This document shows, piece after piece, positions 32,796 to 41,230 of a DNA stretch of 64,000 nt; within the stretch, counting starts at the first letter, position 1, and each line of letters opens with the position of its first letter. The translations under genes were made by a program, and so were the position numbers. This DNA comes from Actinoallomurus iriomotensis (lineage in GTDB: Bacteria > Actinomycetota > Actinomycetes > Streptosporangiales > Streptosporangiaceae): the NCBI RefSeq assembly GCF_030269445.1, contig NZ_BSTJ01000003.1:124001-188000 (forward strand), in the 5' to 3' direction. Below the pieces are notes generated by a model. The model saw nothing but the letters and a program-made list of their open reading frames with translations. It was not told the DNA's origin and searched no databases.

Positions 32796-33188
32796 ATGCA
32801 TCCGTTCCGTCAGGCCGTCGAGGCGCGCGACCTCGCCGCGATCGAGCCGCTCTTCGCCGAGAACGCCGTGTTCAACAGTCCGGTCGCGCACCGGCCGTAC
32901 ACCGGCCGGGCGATCACGGCGGCGATCGTACGCGGCGCCGCCCGGGTGTTCGAGGACTTCCGCTACGTACGGGAGATCACGGGCGTGGACGGCCGCGACC
33001 ACGCCCTCGTCTTCCGGGCGACGGTGAACGGCAGGGAGGTCCACGGCTGCGACTTCCTGCACCTGGACGACGACGGCCTCATCGACGAGATGACGGTCAT
33101 GGTGCGGCCGCTGTCGGGTCTGAACGCGCTCGCCGAGGCGATGGGCGCCCAGTTCGACCGCATCGCGCGGGAGGCGGCGGGTGCCTGA
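32796..33188 (+). CDS. SnoaL/NTF2-like protein
   Basis: The 130-residue protein has the cone-shaped NTF2/SnoaL fold signature. It begins MHPFRQAVEARDLAAIEPLF, then AENAVFNSPVAHRPYTGR, a central strand EITGVDGRDHALVFRATVNG, and a late HLDDDGLIDEMTVMVRPL. Members are small hydrolases, cyclases or binding proteins, and no activity can be assigned. The stop is 8 bases from the converging methyltransferase stop. Confidence 0.75.
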   Translation: MHPFRQAVEARDLAAIEPLFAENAVFNSPVAHRPYTGRAITAAIVRGAARVFEDFRYVREITGVDGRDHALVFRATVNGREVHGCDFLHLDDDGLIDEMTVMVRPLSGLNALAEAMGAQFDRIAREAAGA

Positions 33189-33196
33189 ACGGCGCG

Positions 33197-33997
33197 CTAC
33201 TCCGGGACGCGCGCCACGCAGAAGACGGTCTGGCCGAACGGCGGCCGGATCACCTTCTCGATGGCCCGGGTGGTCGGCACGACCGTACGGTCGTAGATCT
33301 TGACCAGCTTCGGGTCGGGGTAGCCGGCGCCGCCGCGGCGGACCGCCGCCCACCAGGCGATGCCGCCGAGGAAGTTGATCGGCTTGAGCGTGTCGATGTT
33401 GAGCCCCGCGCCCGTGACCGTGGCCCGGAGCGTCTTCGGGGTGTAGCGGGTGACATGGCCGACCTTGCGGTCGAAGTCGCCGTAGAGCTGCATGTAGCCC
33501 GGCACCCAGATCACGATGCGGCCGCCGGGCTCCACCACGGCGGCGAGGTCCTTCAGCGCCTGGACGTCGTCCTTGATGTGCTCCAGGACGTTCATCATGA
33601 CGACCGTGTCGACCTTGCGCTTGATCTTGATCTCGGCGGGCAGCGCGAGGTCGAGCACCTCGACGTCGTCCCGTCCGGCGTAGCGCTTGTTGAGCTGCTC
33701 GACGCAGTAGGAGTCGTTGTCGCTGACGACGAGGTAGTCGAGCCGGCCGGCGAACTGCTCGGAGAAGTGACCGAGCCCGGAGCCGACCTCCAGCAGCGAC
33801 TTTCCGACGTGCGGTGCGACCATGTCGTACTCGTACTGCCGGTAGTTGCGGGCCTCGTCACCGCCGAGGTGGTTCTCCAGCTGTCCCTCACCGGCGGCGG
33901 GCTGGTGCTCGCCGTCGAACGTCTCCGGGGTGTCCCGGCGGCTGCCGAGCAGCCCGAGGAGCGTGCTGGCGACGGAATTCTTCTTGGCCTCTGGCAT
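33197..33997 (-). CDS. SAM-dependent methyltransferase (glycan/lipid type)
   Basis: ATG 33997 gives 266 residues. The SAM motif is KSLLEVGSGLGHFSEQFAG, followed by an acidic turn (LVVSDNDSYCVEQL), MMNVLEHIKDDVQALKDL, and VEPGGRIVIWVPGYMQLYGD. The V-PGY-x-LYGxFD segment and the late hydrophobic NFLGGIAWW are seen in methyltransferases beside glycosyltransferase genes in cell-envelope loci. No glycosyltransferase is adjacent here. A role in envelope lipid or glycan modification is therefore inference. The longer frame to 34045 lacks support. Confidence 0.8.
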   Translation of the reverse strand: MPEAKKNSVASTLLGLLGSRRDTPETFDGEHQPAAGEGQLENHLGGDEARNYRQYEYDMVAPHVGKSLLEVGSGLGHFSEQFAGRLDYLVVSDNDSYCVEQLNKRYAGRDDVEVLDLALPAEIKIKRKVDTVVMMNVLEHIKDDVQALKDLAAVVEPGGRIVIWVPGYMQLYGDFDRKVGHVTRYTPKTLRATVTGAGLNIDTLKPINFLGGIAWWAAVRRGGAGYPDPKLVKIYDRTVVPTTRAIEKVIRPPFGQTVFCVARVPE

Positions 33998-34215
33998 GCG
34001 ATCACTCGCTGATGTCGACGATTTCGTTGGCCCCGGCAACGGCAACGGGCGCGCGTCAGTCTATCCACAGCGAGCACCCCCGCCGTACGAGTCGCGCGAG
34101 TCCGCCCCTCCCTGGAAGGTTCCTGACGATTCCCAGCGAACTCCCATAGTTCTCCATCTCGCCTCTGAACGGCGTCGGGTTCAGTGGGAGGCGTCGACCA
34201 AGAAGGGACACGAGG

Positions 34216-34722
34216 GTGAACAAGAAAATTCTCGGTGGCGTCTCCGCTCTGGCCATCGGCGTGGTGAGCGCCGGTGTCTACCTCGCGGTCCCGGCCTCCG
34301 CGGGCTCTCCGCAGGTCCAGCCGGCGGCGGCGACCGGCAAGCCCAGGGCGAACGCCAAGCAGCGTCAGCAGGCCCGCAAGGCGATGCGCCGCCGCGCCGG
34401 CGTGCACGGCGAGGCGACGGTTCGTACCAAGAAGAACGGGTTCGTCCAGGTGACCTGGCAGCGCGGCGTGCTCACCGCCAAGAGCGGGAGCGGCTTCACC
34501 GTCCGCAGCCTCGACGGCACGACCTGGCAGTGGCGGACGGCCAAGGGCACGAAGTTCCACAAGGACGGCCAGAAGGCCGACCTGTCCAAGCTGGCCGTGA
34601 ACGACTTCGTCCTCGTCTACGGCCGGGCCGGGGCGGGCGACAGCCGTACCGCGAACCGGGTCTTCGCTCCGAAGAAGGTGCCGGCCAAGGCCACCCAGTC
34701 GCCCACGCCGCAGCACGGCTAG
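34216..34722 (+). CDS. secreted basic protein, DUF5666-like
   Basis: The start is GTG 34216. The 168-residue product has an N-terminal signal peptide (MNKKILGGVSALAIGVVSAG to VPASA). A Lys/Arg/Gln-rich linker follows (NAKQRQQARKAMRRRAG), then one compact beta domain: QVTWQRGVLTAKSGSGFTVR, SLDGTTWQWRTAKGTKF, LAVNDFVLVYGR. This pattern is like DUF5666-type OB-fold repeats. It is predicted to be secreted or cell-wall associated, with unknown function. Confidence 0.7.
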   Translation: MNKKILGGVSALAIGVVSAGVYLAVPASAGSPQVQPAAATGKPRANAKQRQQARKAMRRRAGVHGEATVRTKKNGFVQVTWQRGVLTAKSGSGFTVRSLDGTTWQWRTAKGTKFHKDGQKADLSKLAVNDFVLVYGRAGAGDSRTANRVFAPKKVPAKATQSPTPQHG

Positions 34723-34724
34723 AA

Positions 34725-34768
34725 GCGCGGCGACGTCCCCGGCGACCGGTCGCCGGGGACATCGCGCG
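34725..34768 (+). terminator. strong stem-loop before the two-component operon
   Basis: A 26-base perfect palindrome (34735-34760; arms GTCCCCGGCGACC and GGTCGCCGGGGAC) has further outer GCGCG/CGCGC pairing. It immediately follows the secreted protein gene and separates it from the response regulator. Confidence 0.8.
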
Positions 34769-34796
34769 CTTCCGTCAGGCACGATGATGGGACCCG

Positions 34797-35471
34797 ATGG
34801 ACAGTCCACGCGTACTCGTCGTTGACGACGAACCGAACATCCGCGACCTCGTGGAGGTCGCGCTGCGTTTCCACGGCTTCGAGGTGACCACGGCCGCGAC
34901 GGGTGAGGAGGCGCTGACGCGTGCGCGCGACGACGGGCCCCGGCTCATCGTGCTCGACGTCATGCTGCCCGACCTCGACGGTTTCGAGGTGTGCCGGCGG
35001 CTGCGGGGGCGCGGCGACGAGACGCCCGTCATCTTCCTCACCGCGCGGGACACCCCGACCGACACCGTCACCGGCCTGACGCTGGGCGGCGACGACTACG
35101 TCACCAAGCCGTTCTCGGTGGACGCCCTGGTCGCGCGGGTCCGCGCGGTGCTGCGGCGCTCCGGGCGTGAGCCGGTCGAGGAGATCCTCCGCGTGGCCGA
35201 CCTGGAGCTGGACGAGGCCCGCTGGACCGTACGCCGGGCGGGCGCGGAGATCGAGCTGTCGCCCACGGAGTTCCGCCTGCTGGCCTACCTCATGCACAAC
35301 CACGGACGGGTCCTGACGCGTGCCCAGCTCCTGGAGAACGTCTGGGGCTGGGAGCACTCGTCCTCCTCCCCCGTCGTCGAGACCTACGTCAGCTACCTGC
35401 GCCGCAAGATCGGCGCGGACCTGATCCACACGCAGCGCGGTGTCGGGTACGCGCTGCGGCCCCCGTCATGA
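34797..35471 (+). CDS. OmpR-family response regulator
   Basis: The 224-residue protein has a receiver domain with the acidic pair VVDDEP, phospho-acceptor Asp in LIVLDVMLPDLDGFEV, Thr in FLTARD, and Lys in YVTKPFSVDAL. A winged-helix DNA-binding domain follows: LSPTEFRLLAYLMHNHGRVL, TRAQLLENVWGW, and VVETYVSYLRRKI. It is immediately upstream of its histidine kinase. Targets are unknown. Confidence 0.94.
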   Translation: MDSPRVLVVDDEPNIRDLVEVALRFHGFEVTTAATGEEALTRARDDGPRLIVLDVMLPDLDGFEVCRRLRGRGDETPVIFLTARDTPTDTVTGLTLGGDDYVTKPFSVDALVARVRAVLRRSGREPVEEILRVADLELDEARWTVRRAGAEIELSPTEFRLLAYLMHNHGRVLTRAQLLENVWGWEHSSSSPVVETYVSYLRRKIGADLIHTQRGVGYALRPPS

Positions 35472-35478
35472 GGTCCCG

Positions 35479-36861
35479 GTGAGGTCGCTCAACGCACGCC
35501 TGATGGCGGGCATGCTGGCGATCACCGCGATCGGCATGGTGCTGATGGCGCTGATCAGTACGGCGGCGCTGCGCGGCTACCTCATGCACCGGGTCGACGG
35601 GCAGCTCCAGGCGGTGCGGAAGAAGCCCGCCCTGGCGCGGGTGGGCGACAGCGTGGCCCCGGCGCGCTACATCATCCTCAACATGGCGCCGGACGGGACC
35701 GTGCGCGCGGTCAGCGGCGACGACCCCGACCCCTCGGCGGCGCTCGAACAGGCCCGGCGCATGGGCCCGGGGGTCTTCTTCGACGAGGCGGCGGGCGGCC
35801 GGACGTTCGCGATGGGCGGCATGCGCGCGGTCGCCCGGGTGGGCCCGCGCGGCCACGCCACCATCGTCGTCGCCCCGCTCGGGGAGATCCGCGCGTCGCT
35901 GGCCTGGCTGATCGTCACCGAGTTGCTGACGAGCGCGGTCATCCTCGGCGTGCTGGCGCTGCTCGGGCGCTGGCTGATCCGGCGCGGGCTCGCCCCGCTG
36001 TCGCGGATGGCCACCACGGCGCACGCGATCGCGAGCGGCGGCGACCTGCGCGCCCGCATGGAGGAGTCGCCGTCGGAGGTGGGCCAGCTGGCCGGCGCGA
36101 TCAACGTGATGCTGGGCCGGATCGAGCAGGCCTTCGTGGCGCGGGTGCGCTCGGAGGCGAAGGTGCGGGAGTTCGCCGCGGACGCCTCGCACGAGTTGCG
36201 CACCCCGCTGACGACCATCCGCGGTTACTCCGAGCTGTACGAGCAGGGCGCGGTCGACGCCGATGAGGCGATGCGCCGGATCTCGGCGGAGTCCGAGCGG
36301 ATGCGGCGGCTGGTCGAGGAACTACTGGAGCTGGCCCGGCTCGACAAGGGCTCCGCGCTGACGCGGGAACACGTCGACCTGGCCGCCCTCGCCCGCGACG
36401 CGGTCGCCGACGCCACGGCCGTGGAGCCGGAACGGCCGCTGACGCTGGCGGCTCCCGCGCACCTGACCGCCCTGGCCGACGAGGGCCGGATCCGCCAGGT
36501 GCTCGCCAACCTGCTGGCCAACGTGCGCGCGCACACTCCGGCCGGGACGCCCGCGACCGTACGGCTGGCCGAGCACACCGGTTCGGTCGTCATCGAGGTG
36601 GCCGACGAGGGCCCGGGAATGGCGCCGGAGGAGGCGGCACGGGCGTTCGACCGGTTCCACCACGCGTCCGGCGGCGACGGCAGCGGGCTCGGGCTGGCGA
36701 TCGTGGCCGCGATCGCGGCCGCGCACGGCGGACGGGCGATGCTGCGGTCCTCACCCGGCGCCGGGACCGGCGTCCGCGTCGAGCTCCCGCGCGGCGGGCA
36801 GGTGCTCGAAGGCGTAGTAGAGCGCGGTCAGCCCGAAGAGGATCAGCGCGGCCAGCGGTGA
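35479..36861 (+). CDS. sensor histidine kinase
   Basis: From GTG 35479 (GAGG 5 bases upstream) the kinase has 460 residues. A transmembrane helix (AITAIGMVLMALISTAALRG), an extracytoplasmic region and a second helix (LTSAVILGVLALLG) come first. A HAMP-like region follows, then the H-box FAADASHELRTPLTTIRGYS, N-box LANLLANVRAH, G1 DEGPGM, F box FDRFHH and G2 GSGLGLAIV. It pairs with the response regulator. The last 23 or so residues after VRVELP are encoded by DNA antisense to the converging TMEM175-like gene, so the kinase may originally have ended earlier. Confidence 0.92.
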   Translation: MRSLNARLMAGMLAITAIGMVLMALISTAALRGYLMHRVDGQLQAVRKKPALARVGDSVAPARYIILNMAPDGTVRAVSGDDPDPSAALEQARRMGPGVFFDEAAGGRTFAMGGMRAVARVGPRGHATIVVAPLGEIRASLAWLIVTELLTSAVILGVLALLGRWLIRRGLAPLSRMATTAHAIASGGDLRARMEESPSEVGQLAGAINVMLGRIEQAFVARVRSEAKVREFAADASHELRTPLTTIRGYSELYEQGAVDADEAMRRISAESERMRRLVEELLELARLDKGSALTREHVDLAALARDAVADATAVEPERPLTLAAPAHLTALADEGRIRQVLANLLANVRAHTPAGTPATVRLAEHTGSVVIEVADEGPGMAPEEAARAFDRFHHASGGDGSGLGLAIVAAIAAAHGGRAMLRSSPGAGTGVRVELPRGGQVLEGVVERGQPEEDQRGQR

Positions 36862-37383
36862 CACGAACCCGATCAGTGTCGTGACGACGTAGGCGACGAA
36901 CCCGATGCCGAACCTCGGGATCGAGCGGCGTACCGTCTCCGTCTCCAGCCGCGCGTCGAGCATGCCCCGGCGGTGGCCGGCGTACCACCAGATCGCGGAG
37001 AAGCAGATCGACATCGCGATCATCAGCAGGCCGTACGCGACCATGATCGTCGTGGCGTCGCCGCCGCGCATGTGCTCGCCCAGTTCGTCGCCGACCACCT
37101 CGGTCAGGAACGGCACCGCCGCCACGAACATGAGCAGCAGCAGGTTGAGCACGAGCAGCAGGCGGTCGACCCGGAGGATGTGGTTGAACAGCGTGTGGTG
37201 GTTCAGCCACATGATGCCGATGCTCAGGAAGCTGACCACGTACGCCAGGTAGGCGGGCCAGATCTCCAGGAGCCGGTGCGCCAGCGGCCCCTCGCCGCCG
37301 GGCACCTTCAGCTCCAGCGCGAGCAGCGTGATCGCCACGGCGAACACGCCGTCGCTGAAGGCCTCGGCCCGTTTCCCATCCAT
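36751..37383 (-). CDS. TMEM175-like / DUF1211 membrane protein
   Basis: From ATG 37383 the product is 210 residues; ATG 37401 is possible. It starts with the family signature RAEAFSDGVFAVAITLLALE and has about six transmembrane segments, including FLSIGIMWLNHHTLFNHI and a conserved N-H-H. Bacterial TMEM175 homologs are potassium channels with one such unit per subunit. The 3' end overlaps the histidine kinase gene by 111 bp in convergent orientation. I found no clear Shine-Dalgarno. Confidence 0.8.
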   Translation of the reverse strand: MDGKRAEAFSDGVFAVAITLLALELKVPGGEGPLAHRLLEIWPAYLAYVVSFLSIGIMWLNHHTLFNHILRVDRLLLVLNLLLLMFVAAVPFLTEVVGDELGEHMRGGDATTIMVAYGLLMIAMSICFSAIWWYAGHRRGMLDARLETETVRRSIPRFGIGFVAYVVTTLIGFVSPLAALILFGLTALYYAFEHLPAARELDADAGPGAG

Positions 37384-37455
37384 GTGGGCAGTTTGTCGCA
37401 TGGCCTGGCTACTGGCGGGTAGAACTCTGGAGTAACTTCCTGTGAGGTGATCTTC

Positions 37456-39342
37456 GTGACACACGTGGACGAACGCACCGCCCGCCGCGTGGCCGAGGAG
37501 GCCCGGCAGACGGAGTGGGAACTGCCCAGTTTCGGCAAGCAGCTCTTTCTCGGAGACTTCCGGCTGGACCTGGTCCATCCGCACCCCGAGCCCGCGGAGA
37601 ACATGCGGCGCAAGGGAGAGGAATTCCTCTCCCGCGTCCGGGAGTTCTGTGAGACCAAGATCGACGCACGGACCGTCGAGCGCGAGTCCCGCATCCCGGA
37701 CGAGGTGGTCAAGGGCCTCAAACAGCTCGGCGCCTTCGGGATGAAGATCCCTGAGGAGTACGGCGGGCTCGGGCTCAGCCAGCTGTACTACAACCGGGCG
37801 CTGATGCTGTTCGGCTCCGCCCACCCCGCGGTCGGCGCGATGCTGTCGGCCCACCAGTCCATCGGCGTGCCGCAGCCGGTCAAGCTGTTCGGCAGCGAGG
37901 AGCAGAAGCGCGCGTACCTGCCGCGCTGCGTGAACGAGATCAGCGCCTTCCTGCTGACCGAGCCCGACGTCGGCTCGGACCCGGCGCGGCTGCGGACGAC
38001 GGCGACCCCGGACGGCGACGAGTACGTGCTGGACGGTGTCAAGCTGTGGACCACCAACGGCGTGGTCGCGGACCTGCTCGTCGTGATGGCCCGCGTGCCG
38101 AAGAGCGACGGCCACCGCGGCGGCATCACCGCCTTCGTCGTCGAGGCCGGCGCGGACGGCATCACGGTGGAGAACCGCAACGCCTTCATGGGCCTGCGCG
38201 GCATCGAGAACGGCGTCACCCGCTTCCACCAGGTACGGGTGCCCGCCGCGAACCTGATCGGCAAGGAGGGACAGGGCCTGAAGATCGCCCTGACCACGCT
38301 GAACACCGGCCGCCTGTCCCTGCCCGCCATGTGCGCCGGCGCGGCCAAGTGGAGCACGATGATCGCGCGCGAGTGGTCGAGCGCACGGGTGCAGTGGGGC
38401 CGCCCGGTCGGCGAGCACGAGGCGGTCGCGTCCAAGATCTCCTTCATCGCCGCCACGTCGTACGCCCTGGAGGCGATGCTCGACCTGTCCAGCTCGCTCG
38501 CCGACGAGGAGCGCGGCGACATCCGGATCGAGGCGGCGCTCGCCAAGCTGTACGCCTCGGAGATGGGCTTCCTCATCGCCGACGAGCTCATGCAGATCCG
38601 CGGCGGCCGCGGTTACGAGACGGCCGAGTCGCTGGCCGCGCGCGGCGAGAAGGGCGTGCCGGTCGAGCAGCTCGTCCGCGACATGCGCATCAACCGGATC
38701 TTCGAGGGCTCCTCGGAGATCATGCGGCTGCTGATCGCCCGCGAGGCCGTGGACGCGCACCTGTCGGTGGCCGGTGACATCATCGACCCCGAGGCGGACC
38801 TGCCGAAGAAGGCCGCCGCCGTTCGCCGGGCCGGCGGCTTCTACGCCAAGTGGCTGCCGACGCTCGTCACCGGCGCGGGCCAGCTCCCGACGAGCTACGC
38901 CGAGTTCGGCCCGCTGGCCAGGCACCTGCGCTACGTCGAGCGCGCCTCGCGCAAGCTGGCCCGGGCGATCTTCTACGCGGCCGGGCGCTGGCAGGGGAAG
39001 CTGGAGCGCAAGCAGGGCTTCCTCGGCCGCATGGTCGACATCGGCGCCGAGCTGTTCGCGATGAGCGCCGTCTGCGTCCGCGCGAAGGCCGACGACCGGC
39101 CGGAGGCGTACGAACTGGCCGACATGTTCTGCGCGCAGGCGCAGGTGCGGATCGGCGAGCTGTTCGACCGGCTCTGGCACAACACCGACGGCCTCGACGC
39201 CGCCTTCGCGCGACGCGTCATGGACGGCCGCTACGCCTGGCAGGAGGAGGGCGTACTGGACCCGTCCATCCCCGGCCCGTGGATCGCCGCGGCCGAGCCG
39301 GGACCGTCCAAGGTCGAGAACGTGCACCGCACGCTCGCCTGA
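37456..39342 (+). CDS. acyl-CoA dehydrogenase (long form)
   Basis: GTG 37456 is 8 bases after GAGG; GTG 37447 is an alternative. The 628-residue enzyme has the acyl-CoA dehydrogenase core: MKIPEEYGGLGLSQLYYNRA, AFLLTEPDVGSDPARL, a middle strand DGVKLWTTNGVVADLLVVM, and the flavin helix FEGSSEIMRLLIAREAVDAH. An extra C-terminal helical domain of about 180 residues resembles long FadE proteins. It would oxidise an acyl-CoA in beta-oxidation with FAD. It ends at a bidirectional terminator. Confidence 0.92.
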   Translation: MTHVDERTARRVAEEARQTEWELPSFGKQLFLGDFRLDLVHPHPEPAENMRRKGEEFLSRVREFCETKIDARTVERESRIPDEVVKGLKQLGAFGMKIPEEYGGLGLSQLYYNRALMLFGSAHPAVGAMLSAHQSIGVPQPVKLFGSEEQKRAYLPRCVNEISAFLLTEPDVGSDPARLRTTATPDGDEYVLDGVKLWTTNGVVADLLVVMARVPKSDGHRGGITAFVVEAGADGITVENRNAFMGLRGIENGVTRFHQVRVPAANLIGKEGQGLKIALTTLNTGRLSLPAMCAGAAKWSTMIAREWSSARVQWGRPVGEHEAVASKISFIAATSYALEAMLDLSSSLADEERGDIRIEAALAKLYASEMGFLIADELMQIRGGRGYETAESLAARGEKGVPVEQLVRDMRINRIFEGSSEIMRLLIAREAVDAHLSVAGDIIDPEADLPKKAAAVRRAGGFYAKWLPTLVTGAGQLPTSYAEFGPLARHLRYVERASRKLARAIFYAAGRWQGKLERKQGFLGRMVDIGAELFAMSAVCVRAKADDRPEAYELADMFCAQAQVRIGELFDRLWHNTDGLDAAFARRVMDGRYAWQEEGVLDPSIPGPWIAAAEPGPSKVENVHRTLA

Positions 39343-39354
39343 GCCCCGCTCAGC

Positions 39355-39384
39355 GGGCCCGCTCTCCCCGCCGAGAGCGGGCCC
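39355..39384. terminator. bidirectional stem-loop, 12-bp perfect arms
   Basis: GGGCCCGCTCTC (39355-39366) pairs with GAGAGCGGGCCC (39373-39384) around a 6-base loop. It lies between two convergent genes. Confidence 0.85.
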
Positions 39385-39396
39385 GTCCGGTATCTC

Positions 39397-40224
39397 TCAC
39401 GCGAGGAACGCGCCGAGGCGCTCCAGCACCGCCTCGGGGCGTTCCTCGGCGAGGAAGTGCCCGCAGTCCTCGATCATCGCGCCGGTCACGTCCTCGGCGT
39501 AGTCGCGCCAGACCTCCACGGCGTCGATCGTCTGGAGGAAGCTGTGCTCGCCCCACAGGGCCAGCAGCGGCATCGTCAGTTTGCGTCCGTGGTCGGCGTC
39601 GTCGTGCGCGGCGTCCACGGGGAACGCGGCGCGGTAGTCGTCGAACCCGGCGCGCAGCGCGCCCGGCCGTTCGAACGCCCGGACGTACTCGGCGATGTCC
39701 TCCTCCGGCAGCGGCGCGTACGACCAGTTGTCGATGAGGAAGCGCAGGTAGGCGTCGGGATTCGCGCCGGCGAGGAGCTCGGGCAGGTCGGGCTGGAGAT
39801 GGAAGAGCCAGTGCCAGGTGCCGCGGGCGAGGTCCGCGTCCATCCGCCGCCACATCTCCCGCGTCGGGATGATGTCCATGACCGCGAGCCGTTCGATGTC
39901 GCCGGGGTGGTCCAGCGCCCAGCGGTGCGCCACCCGCGCCCCACGGTCGTGCCCGATGACGGTCGCCTTCTCGTGGCCGAGCCGCCCGATGAGCTGGTGC
40001 AGGTCCTCGGCCTTGGTGCGCTTGTCGTGACCGTCGCGCGGCATGTCGCTGCGCCCGTACCCGCGCAGGTCGGGGACCACGACGGTGTACGCGCGGCTGA
40101 GCGGGCCGACGAGATGACGCCAGCAGTGCCCGGTCTGCGGCCAGCCGTGCAGCAGGACGAGGAGCGGACCGGAGCCGCTGGACCGGTAGTACATCCGGAT
40201 GCCGTTGACGGTGGCGATCGCCAT
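39397..40224 (-). CDS. alpha/beta hydrolase, haloacetate dehalogenase/epoxide hydrolase-like
   Basis: The 275-residue enzyme has LLVLLHGWPQTGHCWRHL (oxyanion HGWP), VVPDLRGYGRSDMP, and an Asp rather than Ser at the nucleophile elbow (VIGHDRGARVAHRWAL). The catalytic His is in IEDCGHFLAEERPE. Asp nucleophiles mark epoxide hydrolases and haloalkane/haloacetate dehalogenases. The cap segment WHWLFHLQPDLPE resembles the His-Trp halide-binding cap motif of haloacetate dehalogenases. GGGAG precedes ATG 40224. It is divergent from a CGNR regulator with a shared inverted repeat. Confidence 0.85.
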   Translation of the reverse strand: MAIATVNGIRMYYRSSGSGPLLVLLHGWPQTGHCWRHLVGPLSRAYTVVVPDLRGYGRSDMPRDGHDKRTKAEDLHQLIGRLGHEKATVIGHDRGARVAHRWALDHPGDIERLAVMDIIPTREMWRRMDADLARGTWHWLFHLQPDLPELLAGANPDAYLRFLIDNWSYAPLPEEDIAEYVRAFERPGALRAGFDDYRAAFPVDAAHDDADHGRKLTMPLLALWGEHSFLQTIDAVEVWRDYAEDVTGAMIEDCGHFLAEERPEAVLERLGAFLA

Positions 40225-40236
40225 CTTCTAACTCCC

Positions 40237-40260
40237 TTAGACGGTTATAGCCGAGTCTAA
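40237..40260. promoter_or_regulatory. inverted-repeat operator between hydrolase and CGNR gene
   Basis: TTAGAC (40237-40242) and GTCTAA (40255-40260) form an inverted repeat with a 12-bp spacer. It surrounds TATAAC/TATAGC, a likely -10 for the hydrolase on the minus strand. It could be bound by the CGNR protein. Confidence 0.6.
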
Positions 40261-40275
40261 CCGTACGATGGGGTT

Positions 40276-40827
40276 ATGGGCGATTGGGTGTGGGACGGCG
40301 GACGGCTGAGCATCGACCTGCTCAACACGGTCCGCGACCGCGCGAAGACGCCACGGGAGACCCTGCCGACCCCGGACGACCTCGCCGTCTGGCTGTCGGA
40401 GGCGGACCTGCTCGCGGACGCGCACGTCGGCGAGCAGGATCTGGAGAGCGCCCGCCGCCTGCGGACGGCGATCGACACGCTGGCGTTCCCGCCGGAGGAT
40501 CCGGACCCGTCGGCGGCCGACGAGGCGGTGACCGTGATCAACGCGATGGCGGCCGCGGCGCCGGGCGGCCCGCGCCTGGCACGTGACGGCGCCCGGCTGG
40601 TGGCGGTCCCGCCGGAGCCCTCGGCGACCACCGCCCTGGCCCGCGTCGCACTGGACGCCGTCGACCTGCTCACCGGCGATGAGTCACTGCGCGTCTGCGC
40701 GGCGCACGACTGCGGCATCCGCTTCGCGGACCGCTCCCCGGCCCGCAACCGCCAGTGGTGCTCGATGCGCCGCTGCGGCAACCGCACCAAGGCCCGCCGT
40801 CACTACTCCCGCTCGGCCGGACGCTGA
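40276..40827 (+). CDS. CGNR zinc-finger (ABATE domain) regulator
   Basis: The 183-residue protein has an N-terminal ABATE-type domain starting WVWDGGRLSIDLLNTVRDR. The C-terminal CGNR zinc finger reads RVCAAHDCGIRF and RQWCSMRRCGNRTKARRHY, with four Cys to bind zinc. Members are transcriptional regulators, often beside the hydrolase or oxidoreductase they control. The divergent hydrolase with a palindrome in between fits that model. Confidence 0.88.
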   Translation: MGDWVWDGGRLSIDLLNTVRDRAKTPRETLPTPDDLAVWLSEADLLADAHVGEQDLESARRLRTAIDTLAFPPEDPDPSAADEAVTVINAMAAAAPGGPRLARDGARLVAVPPEPSATTALARVALDAVDLLTGDESLRVCAAHDCGIRFADRSPARNRQWCSMRRCGNRTKARRHYSRSAGR

Positions 40828-40840
40828 GCCTCACCCGGCG

Positions 40841-41152
40841 TCACGACTGGGTCGCGCAGGCTTCCAGCACGCTGTTCAGCACCGACGGGAAGCGTTCCAG
40901 CGCCTCTTCGCGCAGGGACACGAAGCAGCGGGTGCCGTCCATGCGGTGGTACGTCAGCCCCGCTTCCCGGAGCGTCTTCATGTGGTGGCTGAGGGTCGAC
41001 GGGCCGACGTCGACCTCGAAGTCGCCACGCACATGCTCTCGGCGGTCCGCCAGCACCGCCATGATCCGCAATCGGACCGGGTCGCCCAGAGCCGAGAGCA
41101 CCTCGGCGAGCGACACCGCTCGCGGATCGGGATGGGAGAGCCGGCGCGCCAT
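40841..41152 (-). CDS. ArsR-family transcriptional regulator
   Basis: The 103-residue protein has the ArsR winged helix: EVLSALGDPVRLRIMAVLAD, then VGPSTLSHHMKTLREAGLTY, and a beta wing RMDGTRCFVSLREEAL. The metal-binding CxC motif of metal sensors is absent, so it probably senses another signal. It is divergent from a small isomerase-like gene, and a strong palindrome lies in the shared promoter. Confidence 0.88.
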   Translation of the reverse strand: MARRLSHPDPRAVSLAEVLSALGDPVRLRIMAVLADRREHVRGDFEVDVGPSTLSHHMKTLREAGLTYHRMDGTRCFVSLREEALERFPSVLNSVLEACATQS

Positions 41153-41169
41153 ACGCCCAGTCTACCCCC

Positions 41170-41198
41170 TATATCGAAGTTCGATGATTATCGATATA
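41170..41198. promoter_or_regulatory. palindromic ArsR-type operator
   Basis: TATATCGA (41170-41177) and TCGATATA (41191-41198) form an inverted repeat, with a nested palindrome ATCGAAGTTCGAT at 41173-41185. It lies between the divergent ArsR and isomerase-like genes. Confidence 0.7.
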
Positions 41199-41230
41199 TG
41201 GTCGCAGGTGTAACTACTGAGGAGGAGCCC

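Noticed and set aside
31142-34012. 956-codon plus-strand frame overlapping LAL regulator 2 and the methyltransferase
   Set aside because: Arg-rich shifted frame; it crosses two real genes and an intergenic terminus without motifs.
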